From Dyella sp. RRB7 (GTDB lineage: Bacteria > Pseudomonadota > Gammaproteobacteria > Xanthomonadales > Rhodanobacteraceae), in assembly GCF_022761115.1 (NCBI RefSeq), contig NZ_JAKWJS010000006.1, forward strand, positions 124,001-188,000: a stretch of 64,000 bases of DNA, in the 5' to 3' direction. Position 1 is the stretch's first letter, and each line of letters begins with the position of its first letter. Below are positions 63,057 through 64,000 of this stretch, piece after piece. The notes beneath the pieces are model-generated. The model did no database searches and had not been told where the DNA came from. It saw nothing but the letters and a program-made list of their open reading frames with translations. A program made the position numbers and the translations under genes.

Positions 63057-64000
63057 ATGGCAAGGCAGGATGACGTGGAAGCGGTGACTCGTCAGGATCA
63101 TCGGCCGCGCGCGCAGGAACTTGAGTCCCATGGCTTCATCCGCCACGGCACGCCGGTTTTTCGCCAGGCCAACCTGGCGCTGTTCGCCGCGGGCGTGGCG
63201 ACCTTCGGCTTGCTGTATTGCACGCAGCCGCTGATGCCCGAATTCAGCAAGGACTATGGCGTGAGCGCCGCCACCGCGGCGTTGTCGCTGTCGCTCACCA
63301 CCGGCGTGCTGGCGTTCGCGATGCTGTTCGCGGGCGGCGTTTCCGACGCCTGGGGACGCAAATCGGTGATGACGGTGTCGCTGCTCGCTTCAGCCGTCCT
63401 GGTACTGCTTACGGCGCTGGTGCCGGACTGGCACATGCTGTTGATCCTGCGCGCGCTGCTTGGCGTCACGCTCAGTGGCTTGCCTGCGGTGGCGATGACC
63501 TATCTCAGCGAGGAAATGCACCCCGAATCGATCGGCTTGGGCATGGGCTTGTATATCAGCGGCAACGCCATCGGCGGCATGGCTGGGCGACTGATCGCCG
63601 GCGTGCTCGCCGACTTCGTGGGCTGGCGCGCGGGCGTGGCCACGGTCGGTGTGATCGGCCTGGTGGCCGGCTTGATCTTCTGGCGCAGCCTGCCGCCGTC
63701 ACGCCACCACGTGCGCCATCCGCTGGCGCTGGGGACGCTGGTGGGACGGTTTGCGCTGGCCTTCCGTGACGCGGGCCTGCCATGGCTGTTCGCCGAGGGT
63801 TTCCTGTTGCTGGGTGCGTTCGTCACCATCTACAACTACATCGGCTATCGGCTGCTGGCACCGCCTTACGGGCTGAGCCAGGCGGTGGTCGGCGCGATTT
63901 TCAGCGTGTACCTCATTGGCACGTTCAGTTCGGCGTGGATGGGGCACCTGGCCGGCCGGTTGGGCCGCCGCAAGGTGCTGTGGACCGCCTTCGCGCTGAT
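63057..64000 (+). CDS. MFS transporter, YnfM-like (cut by window end)
   Basis: The open frame starts at ATG 63057 (MARQDDVEAVTRQDHRPRAQ) and runs off the window, with about 314 residues visible. A long cytoplasmic N terminus leads to the first helix (LALFAAGVATFGLLYCTQPLMPEF). The MFS loop motif FAGGVSDAWGRKSVMT between helices 2 and 3 is complete. Nine or so helices are visible. The fold and the YCTQPLMPEFSKDYGVS block resemble the YnfM/YdhC arabinose-efflux group. The substrate is unknown. Confidence 0.88.
   Translation, partial: MARQDDVEAVTRQDHRPRAQELESHGFIRHGTPVFRQANLALFAAGVATFGLLYCTQPLMPEFSKDYGVSAATAALSLSLTTGVLAFAMLFAGGVSDAWGRKSVMTVSLLASAVLVLLTALVPDWHMLLILRALLGVTLSGLPAVAMTYLSEEMHPESIGLGMGLYISGNAIGGMAGRLIAGVLADFVGWRAGVATVGVIGLVAGLIFWRSLPPSRHHVRHPLALGTLVGRFALAFRDAGLPWLFAEGFLLLGAFVTIYNYIGYRLLAPPYGLSQAVVGAIFSVYLIGTFSSAWMGHLAGRLGRRKVLWTAFAL

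Overview
The window is about 64 kb of GC-rich chromosomal DNA from a gammaproteobacterium. The gene order asd, fimV, truA, trpF, trpB, trpA, accD, the bTHX ribosomal protein, and a TonB receptor paired with a flavin-dependent halogenase all point to the Xanthomonadales, most likely the Rhodanobacteraceae (Dyella, Luteibacter or Rhodanobacter type). The genus is inferred. I see no rRNA, tRNA, CRISPR array, phage or insertion sequence. Codon use looks uniform, which fits core chromosome with some accessory operons.

Layout. 1-8.2 kb: a partial dienelactone hydrolase, rimO, a DUF3025 protein, an orphan PhnD-like binding protein, greB, mltD, an unknown protein with a striking inverted-repeat upstream region, and psd. 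8.2-21.4 kb: biosynthetic core with prmB, an acetyltransferase, aroC, a 2-hydroxyacid dehydrogenase, asd, a small coiled-coil protein, fimV, truA, trpF, a divergent LysR regulator, trpB, trpA and accD. 21.4-22.0 kb: a gene-free stretch with a highly regular array of twelve DnaA-box-like motifs in four near-identical units; this is the most unusual structure in the window. 22.0-25.8 kb: a PAP2 phosphatase overlapping a glycosyltransferase, a DUF4399 protein and gltX.

25.8-33.9 kb (minus strand): one colinear operon of response regulator, histidine kinase, membrane fusion protein, HME-type RND pump and outer-membrane channel, probably for metal efflux. 34.0-36.6 kb: zinc homeostasis, with zur, a strong Zur box overlapping a TATAAT, a MerC-domain protein and a CDF exporter, followed by bTHX. 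37.0-40.2 kb: a TetR regulator with alcohol and aldehyde dehydrogenases. 40.4-46.1 kb: hutI and hutF in divergent orientation, with hutI the last gene of an operon that also encodes a GNAT-nitrilase fusion and a ClC channel.

46.2-56.0 kb: a small lipoprotein, an unknown secreted protein, and a sugar regulon made of a LacI regulator, a GH3 glycosidase, a TonB receptor and a flavin halogenase. Three identical copies of the palindrome TGACAGCGCTGTCA tie the regulon together. 56.1-58.8 kb: a Spy/CpxP-like chaperone divergent from a CpxRA pair, with a perfect CpxR box between them. 58.8-64 kb: a dispersed palindromic repeat, a DMT exporter, an esterase-D-like hydrolase with a calcium-binding loop, a membrane diguanylate cyclase and a truncated MFS transporter.
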